From Doryteuthis pealeii (taxonomy: Eukaryota > Mollusca > Cephalopoda > Myopsida > Loliginidae): a stretch of 64,000 nt of DNA. Below the pieces are notes generated by a model. The model made no database searches. It saw only the letters and a program-made list of their open reading frames with translations, and was not told the DNA's origin. The stretch is from assembly GCA_023376005.1 (NCBI GenBank), contig CM042157.1, positions 25,470,037-25,534,036 of the forward strand, in the 5' to 3' direction. Every line of letters starts with the position of its first letter. The stretch's first letter is position 1. A program made the translations under genes and the position numbers. Positions 20,844 to 29,941 of this stretch are shown piece by piece.

Positions 20844-20850
<7 letters not shown>
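20700..20850 (-). mobile_element. Hammerhead repeat unit 1, ribozyme truncated by (TA)n
   Basis: Contains CTTGAAGGCACTTACAACGC and TCGTACAGACTGTTTCGACTT, the GAAA, helix III, cleavage site and helix I 3' arm of the ribozyme at 21328-21373. Where helix II and the CTGATGA box should follow, a (TA)n tract of about 60 bp begins. Confidence 0.65.

Positions 20851-20905
<55 letters not shown>
20845..20905. repeat. (TA)n microsatellite replacing ribozyme half
   Basis: About 30 TA units starting inside the ribozyme sequence. Confidence 0.9.
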
Positions 20906-20906
<1 letters not shown>

Positions 20907-20934
20907 CAGATTTTGGATGTTTGTTTTTAGAAGC

Positions 20935-21120
20935 ATTGTTGGATAAAGTATATATTATTATTTATATTTTTTGCTTGAAGGCAATTACAATGCGTATATC
21001 GTTTAAAATTCGATAATTATGAAAATAATCATGACAAGCCAACTCGACAAAGAATTATGCGATGCTAGAACATTGTACAGTCTGTTTCGACTATATTAAT
21101 TCTCATCAGCGATGTATACT
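20935..21120 (-). mobile_element. Hammerhead repeat unit 2
   Basis: Body CTTGAAGGCAATTACAATGC, AATCATGACAAGCCAACTCG and AAAGAATTATGCGATG, ending in the ribozyme-like sequence 21070-21115. Inverted relative to 21318-21490. Confidence 0.7.
21070..21115 (-). ncRNA. Hammerhead ribozyme, decayed copy
   Basis: On the minus strand ACATCG-CTGATGA-(14 nt)-GAAA-CAGACTG-TA-CAATGT. Core boxes intact, but helix II keeps only about 2 pairs (GA/TC) and helix I has one C-A mismatch. Probably inactive or weak. Confidence 0.6.
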
Positions 21121-21139
21121 AACGATTTTCGAAAATCGA

Positions 21140-21210
21140 AACCGGTAATCCAGCAGGCAAAGTCTGTGACTTTACCGCTCGGCCAACGATCCGCACCGCA
21201 GAATCCATGC
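21140..21210 (-). mobile_element. tRNA-like SINE head
   Basis: Minus strand GGTGCGGATCGTTGGCCGAG, then CGGTAAAGTC (box A region), GGATTACCGGTTTCGATTTT (box B-like). It resembles a Leu/Ser-type tRNA head. It lies between two oppositely oriented hammerhead units. Confidence 0.5.
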
Positions 21211-21317
21211 GAAATTAACCTGTCAATGATAATAGCACACCTCTACCATATGAGGTAAGCGGACGTTGAGTGAATAACAACAAACTAGATCCATGCCCCG
21301 GTGAAGGTAATAAGATT

Positions 21318-21490
21318 TTGGATGTTTACATCGCTGATGAGACTTAATGAAGTTGAAACAGACTGTACGATGTTCTAGTATCACATAATTCTTTGTCGAG
21401 TTGGCTTGTCATAATTATTTTCTATAATTATCGAATCTTATACGATATACGCATTGTAATTGCCTTCACGCAAAAAATATAAATAATATA
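21318..21490 (+). mobile_element. Hammerhead repeat unit 3
   Basis: Ribozyme at the 5' end, then the inverse of the unit-2 body (CGAGTTGGCTTGTCATAATT, GCATTGTAATTGCCTTC). Together with unit 2 it forms an inverted pair around a tRNA-like segment. Confidence 0.7.
21328..21373 (+). ncRNA. Hammerhead ribozyme, type I, all core bases present
   Basis: Order: helix I 5' arm ACATCG, core CTGATGA, helix II GACTT-AATG-AAGTT (five pairs with a closing G-U), core GAAA, helix III CAG-A-CTG or CA-GAC-TG, cleavage dinucleotide TA, helix I 3' arm CGATGT. The helix I arms are perfectly complementary over 6 bp. H17 is A, which is allowed. Comparison with the decayed copy at 21070-21115 shows that most differences fall in helix II. 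Confidence 0.85.
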
Positions 21491-21531
21491 TAATTATATA
21501 TATATATATAATATATATATTATATATATAT

Positions 21532-21713
21532 ATTTAAATAAATAACAAAAGACTTATAGATCTTGCATTATAGACTATTTCAGGGAGCTTAGACAAAAAT
21601 GTCTAATTCTCCCGACTCATAGTCTTTAGTCGGGAGAATTAGACATTTTTGTCTAAGCTCCCTGAAATAGTCTATAATGCAAGATCTATAAGTCTTTTGT
21701 TATTTATTTAAAT
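21532..21713. repeat. Perfect hairpin, 86-bp arms, 10-nt loop
   Basis: 21532-21617 is the exact inverse of 21628-21713; the loop is CATAGTCTTT. No coding content. Confidence 0.9.
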
Positions 21714-21829
21714 TATAATTTGCTCTGTGACTCTAACAATAAGAGCACACATTGAGCTCTCAAACTGCGGACAAGTTGTTTTAAAAAAAACCTATGTCGT
21801 AAGGAGATTTGCTTCTCTGGACTTTTGGA

Positions 21830-21830
21830 T

Positions 21831-21864
<34 letters not shown>

Positions 21865-21878
21865 ATATATATATAATA
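21830..21878. repeat. (TA)n microsatellite
   Basis: Imperfect TA tract bordering the LINE fragment. Confidence 0.8.
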
Positions 21879-21879
21879 G

Positions 21880-22372
21880 GTACTTAGGCAGTAATATCTC
21901 ATCCACAGAAAGTGATGTTAATGCACGCATAGGAAAGGCATGGTTCGCTATAAATAAATTATCTGTCATATGGAAATCCAAGCTCACCGACAAGTTAAAG
22001 AGATAATTCTTCCAGGCCGTTGTCGTATCAGTACTGCTGTATGGCTGCACCACCTGGACCCTAACGAAGTGACTAGAGAATAAACTAGAGGGGAGCTGCA
22101 CAGGAATGCTGCGTGCGATCCTGAACAAGACTCGACGAGAAAACAGCTGTACAGCCACCTACCCCATATCACTCAAACCATCCGAGTAAGACGCACAAGA
22201 CACACAGGAGACTGCTGGAGAAGCAAGGGCGAACTCATAAGTGACGTCCTTCTGTGAAGTAGCACATGGGCACGCTAGTGTGGGCCGATCAGAAAAGACG
22301 TACATTGACCAGCTCTGTGCGAATACTGGATGCTGTGTGTAGAGGACGCCCCGAGAATGATGAGTGATAGGG
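21880..22372 (+). pseudogene. Non-LTR retrotransposon, reverse transcriptase C-terminal fragment
   Basis: Frames on the plus strand read GSNISSTESDVNARIGKAW, FAINKLSVIWKSKLTDKLKR, then FFQAVVVSVLLYGCTTWTL, and later HGHASVGRSEKTYIDQLCAN. This order (RxxKAWxAxxKL, LLYGCTTWTL, VGRPxxTYxxQLCxDTG) is typical of the region after the catalytic domain in LINE proteins. The copy is broken by several in-frame stops and frameshifts and lacks the catalytic YxDD region. Related tails are at 36255-36390, 52040-52290, 53150-53400 and 53528-53808. Confidence 0.75.
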
Positions 22373-22376
22373 ACGG

Positions 22377-22565
22377 ATTAAACGCTTATGTGAACTGTAC
22401 CTTCGTCCAGGATTTAGTAGTTGGAATATTACCTTTCCCAAGGGTATTAAACGCTATGTGAACTGTACCTTCGTCCAGGATTTAGTAGTTGGAAACCTTA
22501 CCTTTCCCAAGGGTATTAAAACGCTATGTGAACTGTACATTCGTCTAGGATTTAAACTCGGGTCT
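22377..22565 (-). repeat. Triplicated SINE2 fragment, about 70-bp unit
   Basis: Three successive copies of AACGCTATGTGAACTGTACC, TTCGTCCAGGATTTAGTAG and CCTTTCCCAAGGGTATTA. Each is the minus-strand SINE2 body next to the head. The third copy continues into the box B (ACTCGGGTC...GAGTCCA). Confidence 0.8.
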
Positions 22566-23019
22566 AAGAGTCCATGATATTTTATACGATACTTAAATTA
22601 AGAAAGGCTAAGAAAAGCTCACTAGAATTAGATATCGTTATTGTTGTGGCTTCGTTTCTTTTCATGATGTAATGCGCATGTGTTCGATGGAGAGAATATC
22701 TACCGAGATCCAGGAAATAACAATCTTACCTGTAGAAGTAATAACAAAAAAACAAGCCTGTTTATTCATTCCAAATGCAATTTCTGCCAAATAAGACCAA
22801 CCGTCTTGTCACGTTTTATTTACAACAGTTATAGAGAAAATTGCTTTTGAATCTGAGCATATAGCTCAAAGTTGTTGTTTTTACTGACGGTCGGGAGAAG
22901 TATGTCTTTATATTTTCCTTTGCAATAGTGACCTTCTCATGCTGTATTTATTGACCTAACCTCTGTGCCAGGAGCAGGATGCGACATAGAGTTAAGTTAA
23001 GCTGAGTCTAGCGCTTTTT
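22566..23019. other. No gene recognised
   Basis: No domain or repeat match seen. Confidence 0.35.
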
Positions 23020-23165
23020 AAATAGTAAATAGTAAGACAGTCTGGGCTATTTAATATTGGTATAGCAACCGGCCTCTGAGACGGTAAAATCCTGAATTCA
23101 ATCCTGATAAACGTACCTCGTTTAGCTCGTGCTGATGGGTTGGTTGGTTGAATGTTATGGCATGC
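23020..23165 (+). mobile_element. SINE2 body fragment, then SINE-type tail
   Basis: AGACAGTCTGGGC, GGTATAGCAACCGGCC and GAATTCAATCCTGATAAAC are SINE2 body. GGGTTGGTTGGTTG...GGCATGCAACACC is a minus-strand tail of the R5 type. Confidence 0.5.
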
Positions 23166-23279
23166 AACACCTGTTTGGTTATTTTATGCCGAAGGCATTT
23201 AGTTGTATTCATTCCGTGATGAGTATTGAAAAAATTGGGATTGCGTGCTGGGTGTAGGCTTTGATGATAAGGATATTAT

Positions 23280-23283
23280 AGTA

Positions 23284-23322
<39 letters not shown>
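23280..23322. repeat. (TA)n microsatellite
   Basis: TA tract abutting a hairpin arm. Confidence 0.85.
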
Positions 23323-23325
<3 letters not shown>

Positions 23326-23543
23326 AGGATATGTGCTTAATTGAAGTCATACCTAATACATAATTAATGAATTTAGGCGGGCATATATGTTCGAATGTAA
23401 TGCTAAACAAATCGAGAAAATGTCAATACCTCGATTTGTTTAGCCTTACATTCAAACATATATGCCCGCCTAAAATTCATTAATTATTAACCAATTAACT
23501 TTCAGAATTAGGTATAACTTCAATTAAGCACATATCTCCAAAA
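23323..23543. repeat. Long hairpin, about 94-bp arms
   Basis: 23323-23416 is the inverse of 23430-23543, with one 20-bp insertion in the right arm (TAACCAATTAACTTTCAGAA). The loop is about 13 nt. Confidence 0.85.
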
Positions 23544-23599
23544 ATTGTCGGCTTAAAGCCATATGAAAAATAAACACATTTGTTTGTTTACTTAACCTC

Positions 23600-23690
23600 A
23601 AAATATATATATATATATATATTATGTTGTGTGTGTGTGTGTGTTGTGTGTGTGTGTGTTTGTGCGTGTGTGTATGTGTGTATATATAAG
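23600..23690. repeat. (TA)n(GT)n microsatellite
   Basis: TA units then GT-rich units. Confidence 0.9.
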
Positions 23691-23739
23691 ATTAAGCGTA
23701 GAATAAAATGCGTAAAAAACACGTTCAGAATTATTTTTA

Positions 23740-23927
23740 ATCAAAGCATTAAAAGATCAAAAGAGAGCCGAAAATGCGACAAAAAAGAAAAAAAAAGACA
23801 AAAAAGAACTATATAATAAAAAGAGAGAAAATAAATTAATGGCGCAAGGTAAATGTTGAAGGAAACAGAAGAGAAAGGGGAATGATGAAAAAGACAGTGA
23901 AGCAAACAGAAGAAGAAGAAGAAGAAG

Positions 23928-23958
<31 letters not shown>

Positions 23959-24315
23959 GAGTACAGTGACAGTGCATTAAGAAGAGGGACAGAAAGAAGA
24001 GATAAAGAGCAAGATGAAGAAGTATTAGAGTGAAGAAAGTGTAAGGGGGGGGGGAACGAGAAAGATGAGAAAGCAAGATGAAAATGAAAAAAGAGAGAAG
24101 GAACAACAAGGTGAAAGAGAAAGAGAGACAGAAGGAAAACGAAGATAAAGGGGAAAAGAGGGAGAGGGGGTACCAAGATGAAACGAAATAAGAGAGAGAG
24201 AGAAGATAGAGCAAAATGAAAAGGAAAGGTAAGACGAGAGAGAAAAGACTCAGCAAGAGGAAAAGAACAAAAGGGACAGATAGAGTAACATTATGAACAG
24301 CAAGCGGAAGAGTGA

Positions 24316-24366
<51 letters not shown>

Positions 24367-24454
24367 ATAGAGAGAGAGAGAGAGACGAATAAAAGAATGA
24401 GTGAGTGGGAGAGAGAAATGTAGGGAAATTGGATCAGAAATTTTGGAAGAAGTC
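23740..24454. repeat. Polypurine region with (GAA)n and (GA)n
   Basis: Nearly all A and G on the plus strand, with a (GAA)n block at 23908-23956 and (GA)n at 24318-24385. Long Ser/Phe/Leu frames on the minus strand are artefacts. Confidence 0.85.
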
Positions 24455-24720
24455 AAGAAGAAGAAGAAGAAATAATAATAATAATAATAAGAGGCAAAAG
24501 AAGAAGAAGAAAGAAGAAGAAGAAGAAGAAGAAGAAGAAGAAGAAGAAGAAGAAGAAGAAGAAGAAGAAGAAGAGAAGAAAAAACATGAGAGTAAAGAAG
24601 AAGAAGAAGAAGAGAAGAAGAAGAAGAAGTAAAGAAGAAGAAGAAGAAGAGAAGAAGAAATAATAATAATATATATAAGAGGCAAAAGAGAAGAAGAAGA
24701 GAAGAAGAAGAAGAAGAAGA

Positions 24721-24752
<32 letters not shown>

Positions 24753-25361
24753 GAGGCAAAAGAAGAAGAAGAAGAGAAGAAGAAGAAGAAGAAGAAGAAA
24801 GAAGAAGAAATAATAATAATAATAATAAGAGGCAAAAGAAGAAGAAGAAGAAAGAAGAAGAAGAAGAAGAAGAAGAAGAAGAAGATAATAATAATAAAGA
24901 AGGCAAAGAAAAGAAGAAGAAGAAGAAGAAAGAAGAAGAAGAAATAATAATAATAATAATAAGAGGCAAAAGAAGAAGAAAAGAAGAGAAGAAGAAGAAG
25001 AAGAAGAAGAAAAATAATAATAATAATAATAATAATAATAAAGAGGCAAAGAAGAAGAAGAAGAAGAAGAAGAAAGAAGAAGAGAAGAAGAAGAGAAGAA
25101 GAAGAAGAAGAAGAAGAAGAAGAAGAAGAAATAATATAATAATAATAAGAGGCAAAAGAAGAAGAAGAAGAAGAAGAAGAAGAAAGAAGAAAGAAGAAGA
25201 AGAAGAAGAAGAAGAAATATAATAATAATAATAATAATAAGAGGCAAAGAAGAAGAAGAAGAAAGAAGAAGAAGAAGAAGAAGAATAATAAATAATAATA
25301 ATTAATAAGAGGTAAAAAGAAGAAGAAGAAGAAGAAGAAGAAGAAGAAGAGAAGAAGCGAA

Positions 25362-25403
<42 letters not shown>

Positions 25404-25410
25404 TAATAAT
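24455..25410. repeat. (GAA)n(TAA)n composite minisatellite with GAGGCAAA spacer
   Basis: About ten units, each a (GAA) block followed by a (TAA) block and the spacer AAGAGGCAAAAGAAG (about 24490, 24680, 24753, 24830, 24900, 24962, 25042, 25149, 25242, 25310). Spacing is about 60-190 bp. A 409-codon Ser/Leu/Phe/Tyr/Ile frame on the minus strand is a by-product. Confidence 0.9.
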
Positions 25411-25922
25411 AAGACGACTGTGTTTGGAAGGCGATTCACTGGTAATTATGTAAAAAATTAAACTTTGACCATACAACAAAATGGTATATGCATAAACCAG
25501 AATCTGTTATTGAGAATGAAACACATAAAATTTTCTGGGACTTCGAGATAAAGACGGATCACCCTATCCCAACCAGGAGACCAGACCTAGTATTGAATAA
25601 CTAAAACAAAAAAAAGAACGTATCAACAGGTGGACTTTACGGTCCCAGCAGATCACAGGGTGAAGCTGAAGGAAAATGAAAAGATGAATAAATACCTGGA
25701 CCTTGCCAGAGAATTGAAAAGGCTGTGGAATATGAGAGTGAAAGTGATACCAATTGTAGTTGGTGCACTTGGAACGGTCCTAATAAACTTGGAAAAAAGA
25801 CCATCCAGACTACTGCACTGCTGCAATCGGCTAGAATACTCAGAAGAGTCCTGGAGACCTGAGGAGACTTGTTGTCACTCAGACGCCAGTGACGCTGATG
25901 TGAAAAATTCAAAAGGAGTGAA

Positions 25923-25925
<3 letters not shown>
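25411..25925 (+). pseudogene. RLE-type LINE, C-terminal endonuclease fragment A
   Basis: The plus-strand frames read YMHKPESV, then in pieces KTDHPIP, RRPDLVL, QQVDFTVPADHRVKLKENEK, KYLDLARELKRLWNMRVKV and PIVVGALGTV. PD followed after about 13 residues by VDF.VP, plus a downstream lysine-rich stretch and VVGALG, matches the PD-(D/E)XK endonuclease of R2/R4/NeSL-type retrotransposons. Stops in the N-terminal part (around 25595) break it. It ends AAAAGGAGTGAAAATAATAA, where a (TAA)n tail starts. Confidence 0.75.

Positions 25926-25976
<51 letters not shown>
25922..25976. repeat. (TAA)n LINE tail
   Basis: About 18 TAA units directly after the LINE 3' end, the expected tail of this LINE family. 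Confidence 0.85.
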
Positions 25977-25982
25977 TTTGGG

Positions 25983-26409
25983 ACTGTTCCAAGTGCACCA
26001 ACTACAATTGGTATCACCTTCACTTTCATATTCCATAACATTTTTAGTTCTCTGGCAAGGTCCAGATATTTGTCTATTTTTTTCATTTTCCTTTATCACA
26101 GGGTAAAGCTAAAGGAAAATGAAAAAATAGACAAATATCTGGACCTTGCCAGAGAACTAAAACAGTTATGGAATATGAAAGTGAAGGTGATACCAATTGT
26201 AGTTGGTGCACTTGGGGCAATCACAAAAGGATTGGAAAAGGGTTTGGAATGTTTGGAAATCAGATGAAGAATTGAAACCATTCAGAACACTGCACTGCTG
26301 CAATCTGCCAGAATACTCAGAAGAGTCCTGGAGACCCGAGGAGACTTGTTGTCACTCAGACTCCTTCACCTTCAGCTGACGCTGATGTGAAAAACTCAAA
26401 AGGAGAGAA

Positions 26410-26410
<1 letters not shown>
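25983..26410 (+). pseudogene. RLE-type LINE fragment B with foldback 5' end
   Basis: 26107-26410 (+) encodes RVKLKENEKIDKYLDLAREL, KVIPIVVGALGA and the 3' segment GDLLSLRLLHLQLTLM in other frames, ending in (ATA)n. The preceding 25989-26094 is the inverse of 26111-26216, so the copy begins as a hairpin with 106-bp arms and a 16-nt loop. Such 5' inversions arise by twin priming during LINE insertion (known for L1; inference here). Confidence 0.75.
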
Positions 26411-26446
<36 letters not shown>

Positions 26447-26490
26447 TAAATAATAATAAGAAGAAGAAGAAGAAGAAGAAGAAGACGTGA
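26408..26490. repeat. (ATA)n(GAA)n tract
   Basis: LINE tail followed by GAA units. Confidence 0.85.
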
Positions 26491-27018
26491 TCACCATGAA
26501 AGAAGAAAAAAAAAAGGAATTAAATTGATAGTTTTAAATAATTGAAGTATTAAAATAAATTACATTACGAACGAAAGATCCGTGCTTAGCAAAAGCTGTA
26601 ATTACGGAATAAAAATTATTTCATCTGCTTTTGAGCTTTAACTTCAATGAATACCTTAAAGCATGAAGCAAAATAACTGCTCGTTAATAAAAAAAACAAA
26701 CGAATGAATTATAACTCCCGAAATTATTGGTGAAAACCATTCCTCCCAGATAATATCCTCTCATGATTGGAAATGCTACCCAAATATCCGTGTTACTAAT
26801 TACAATCAAACAGAATGCTTCGAGTGGTTGCACATTTTCTAAGGACGGAAGAACATACGTGACATAACGGTTGTTTTTATTTGGTTTCACTTAATTTAAT
26901 CATCACTGTTAACACGCATTACCTATTACAACCGCCTAATTCAGAAACCAACACCGTATCCAAGACAACAGGGTCTGAAGTGGGGAAACTGTTTGACCTC
27001 AGCATCTGCAACTTATAT
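26491..27018. other. No gene recognised
   Basis: AT-rich, no repeat match. A minus frame at 26684-26890 (68 codons) has no recognisable motif. Confidence 0.4.
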
Positions 27019-27312
27019 GTAGGCGTGTCGTGTAATGGTTATAGTTGTAGGAAATGGATTCGGCGACCCGAGTTCAAATCCTGATGTGATAATTGCATTT
27101 CACTTACCGCTAATACCCTTGGGAAAGGTATGAATCCTATTCTCCCTCCAGCTATGGGTAAATAGTAGGGCAGACTGGGTTCTTTAACCTTGGTTATGCA
27201 ACCGGTCTAGGTGAAGGAAAACTCTGAATTCAAACCCGTTGAACTACGCTTAAGAAAATGACCTTGTGTCACATCCTGCTCGTGCGGAGGCGTGTTAGTA
27301 AATATATATATA
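27019..27312 (+). mobile_element. SINE family 2 copy
   Basis: Head TAGGCGTGTCGTGTAATGG, box B GAGTTCAAATCC at about 27071, full body, tail GTTAGTAAATATATATATA. Confidence 0.85.
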
Positions 27313-27585
27313 TGGAGGCGCGTGGTGTTGGAAATGGACTCGTCGACCCGAGTTCAAATTCTAGACGAGACTTTTTGCATTTTACATAGCGCTAATGTCT
27401 TTAGGAAATGTATGAATCCAACTATATTCCCTCTATCTATAGGGGAATAGTAGGACAGACTGGGCTCTTCAAACTTGGTAAAGCAACCGGTCTATGAGAA
27501 CTTTGAATTCAAACCTGTTAAACTCCGCTTAAGAAAGTGACCTTGTGCCACATCCTGCTCGTGCGGGGGGGTTGGTAAATATATA
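27313..27585 (+). mobile_element. SINE family 2 copy with head deletion
   Basis: Directly follows the previous copy. GGAGGCGCGTGGTGTTGG shows loss of the box A (CTAATGGTTA...). Tail GGGTTGGTAAATATATA abuts a Helitron at 27586. Confidence 0.85.
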
Positions 27586-28240
27586 TCTTATTATAATGGA
27601 GATTGTGTGTTTTTCTGTCTGTAACCGAAACTATATTCCTACTCAAGTCACAATTCTCTTAGTTATTGACATCACATTCTCCAAGATTTTATTTTTATCT
27701 AAACCTCAATTATTAATAAAATTGTCTTACATTATTAATACTGTTAACTATGTCTACATACTAACAACATGCAATTATATTTATATATACAACAAAATAG
27801 CGCTTTACAATGTGAACGGGAAGGCTAATTTGCATATTAATATTAAAAAATCGAATTTAATAAATATGTGCTTAGTATTATTGATTTCTGACTGTTTGGT
27901 TTTATTTTAATGAATATAAGCAAAAATCTCTTCAATGAATCTTAAATAAAATCCATTAACAAGATAAAATAACTGTCATTTTATTCTTTACTTCCTCTTA
28001 TAACTAAATACTTAAATTAGAAAAAATAACAATGAAAGACGAGTGTGATGGAAGAGTAAGTTTCAGTTGTTCCATTTTTTATTATACTCCCTCTATTTCA
28101 AATCTTTTATTATACTCCCTCTGTTTCAAATCTTTTTATCTGTATTCTTATTTAGTTTCATTAGCCTTTCTAATTTAATACAATATTTTATTACATTAAA
28201 ACTTAAATACTTGCACCCGGAGGGTGCATATATTTGCTAG
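27586..28240 (+). mobile_element. Helitron-A copy 4, with conserved open frame
   Basis: A|TCTTATTATAATGG at the SINE2 tail; 3' hairpin GCACCCGGAGGGTGC and CTAG at 28237-28240. The open frame from ATG 27597 to 27910 begins MEIVCFSVCNRNY and is shared with the other copies. It has no Rep or helicase motif and is AT-rich, so coding status is doubtful. Confidence 0.85.
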
Positions 28241-28351
28241 TATATATAATTGTCTAACACTAACTTACACCTGTACAGAATTTCAGAAAAATTGAGGTGG
28301 GGTGGGTAACAATTTTATTTTTTTCTGGATGATTTGACATGGAAGTCCTTT

Positions 28352-28630
28352 GGAGTCACGTGGTCTAATGGTTAGAATCGTGGGAAATGGACTCGTCGAC
28401 CCGAGTTCAATTCATGGACAAAACTGTTTGAATATCACATGGCGCTAATACTCTTGGGAAAAGTATGAATCCAATTTTCGCTCCAGGTATGGGTAAATAG
28501 TAGGGCAGACTGGGTTCTTTAACCATGGCAAGGTAACCAGTCAAGGAGAAGGAAAACTCTGAATTCAAACGTGTTAAACCCCGCTTAAGAAATTGACCTT
28601 ATCTCTCATCCTGCTTGTGCGGATAGTTGG

Positions 28631-28683
<53 letters not shown>
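28352..28683 (+). mobile_element. SINE family 2 copy with (TA)n tail
   Basis: GGAGTCACGTGGTCTAATGG head, full body, GCGGATAGTTGGTATAAT and then about 27 TA units. The tail shows a SINE2 end grown into a microsatellite. Confidence 0.85.
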
Positions 28684-28686
<3 letters not shown>

Positions 28687-28769
28687 CTATCTACTAATAA
28701 ATAATACCTAAGAGCATCTATTTTGATTGTATTTATTTATTTATGTATAAAAAAGAAGAACTGTTTGTG

Positions 28770-29050
28770 GATTGGTTGGTTGGATTTTACGGCATGGCAA
28801 CCCTTAGGTTATTTTATGCCAAAAACGTATTTTTTATCAATTCTTTTTGGGTATTCAAATTTTTGTAAACTCCTTTTTTAAACACATTTATTTAAAACTC
28901 AGTTTTTAGATCCTTTTAACCTATAGATGATACCCTACATTTATTACCACCCCGCGTCAACGTGGACCTGGGAGTAATGACAATGATGCGATAATCTATT
29001 CTCCCCAGAGCAACCAGTCTAGGAAAACTGAAACCTTACCACTATTATAA
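28770..29050 (-). mobile_element. Diverged R5 SINE-like fragment
   Basis: GGTTGGTTGGATTTTACGGC at the tail end and ACCTGGGAGTAATGACAATG plus CCCCAGAGCAACCAGTCTAGG in the body. Diverged from the 58675 copy. Confidence 0.4.
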
Positions 29051-29219
29051 CATGAGATATCATAACGATAAATAATGCAAAATGTGGATTGAGGGCCATA
29101 AAAACAAGCGAATGGGGCAACTAATGATCCTCGCAAAGTAAAGAACAGAATGGCCTCAAATAAGGAATGCATAAGTGCCCTATAAGATGTTCAGTACAGA
29201 ATAAAGCGGCATCAACATA

Positions 29220-29628
29220 ATTAGTACAAATCCTGGATGAGGCCGTTAGCATTTCCCATAGCGACAATACTCTTGGGAAAGGTAACCACCTATATACTCT
29301 CCCACGAGTTATGGGTAAATAGTAGGGAAGACTAGGCTCTTTAACCTTGGTTAGCCAACCAGTCTAGGAGAAGGTAAACTCTTAATTCAAACCTTTTTAT
29401 TTCTGCTAACGAAATTTTCTTTGTATCACATCCTTGGGAAAGATAACCACCTACATAAACTCCCTCGAGTTATGGGTAAATAGTAGGAAGACTGGGTCTT
29501 TAACCTTAGTTAGGCAACCAGTCTAGGAGAAGGTAAACTCTTAATTCAAATCTGTTTATTTCTGCTAACAAAATTGATTTTTATATCACATTCTCCTCGT
29601 GTGGAAGGGTTGGTAAATATTTATACTT
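29220..29628 (+). mobile_element. SINE2 with duplicated body, head missing
   Basis: Two successive body segments (29270-29430 and 29432-29625), each with CTTGGGAAAG, GTTATGGGTAAATAGTAGG, ACCAGTCTAGGAGAAGGTAA and TTCAAA, ending GGGTTGGTAAATATTTATA. Confidence 0.75.
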
Positions 29629-29940
29629 TATCCATTTCAGGATATTTAACCATTCTCATATCCAAATATGGAAATGAATTTCCTTAACTGTTTTCCCGTC
29701 TCTCACTGTCACTGAAAGATAATCCGGATTTGTTTTTCTTCCTTCAAAGTTTTATCAATAGATTATAAAAAAGATTTTCAGCTATTATTATCAGTAGATA
29801 ATAATGATTATTTATTTATAAATAACAATCAAGGCTACTCGGCGTTGCCCGAGATTCAAAAAGTTAAAACTATTTTTTTATATGTTGGCACCTTCCGTCT
29901 ACTAAAGACGATGGCGTAGTGTCCACTTTTATTTTTTTTA
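29629..29940. other. No gene recognised
   Basis: AT-rich; shares TCCATATATGG-like and TCACTGAAAGATAAT motifs with 31725-31810, so part is a decayed repeat. Confidence 0.35.
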
Positions 29941-29941
29941 A

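Noticed and set aside
24250..25479. 409-codon minus-strand open frame
   Set aside because: Its translation is only Ser, Leu, Phe, Tyr and Ile runs from (GAA)/(TAA) repeats; no gene-like composition.
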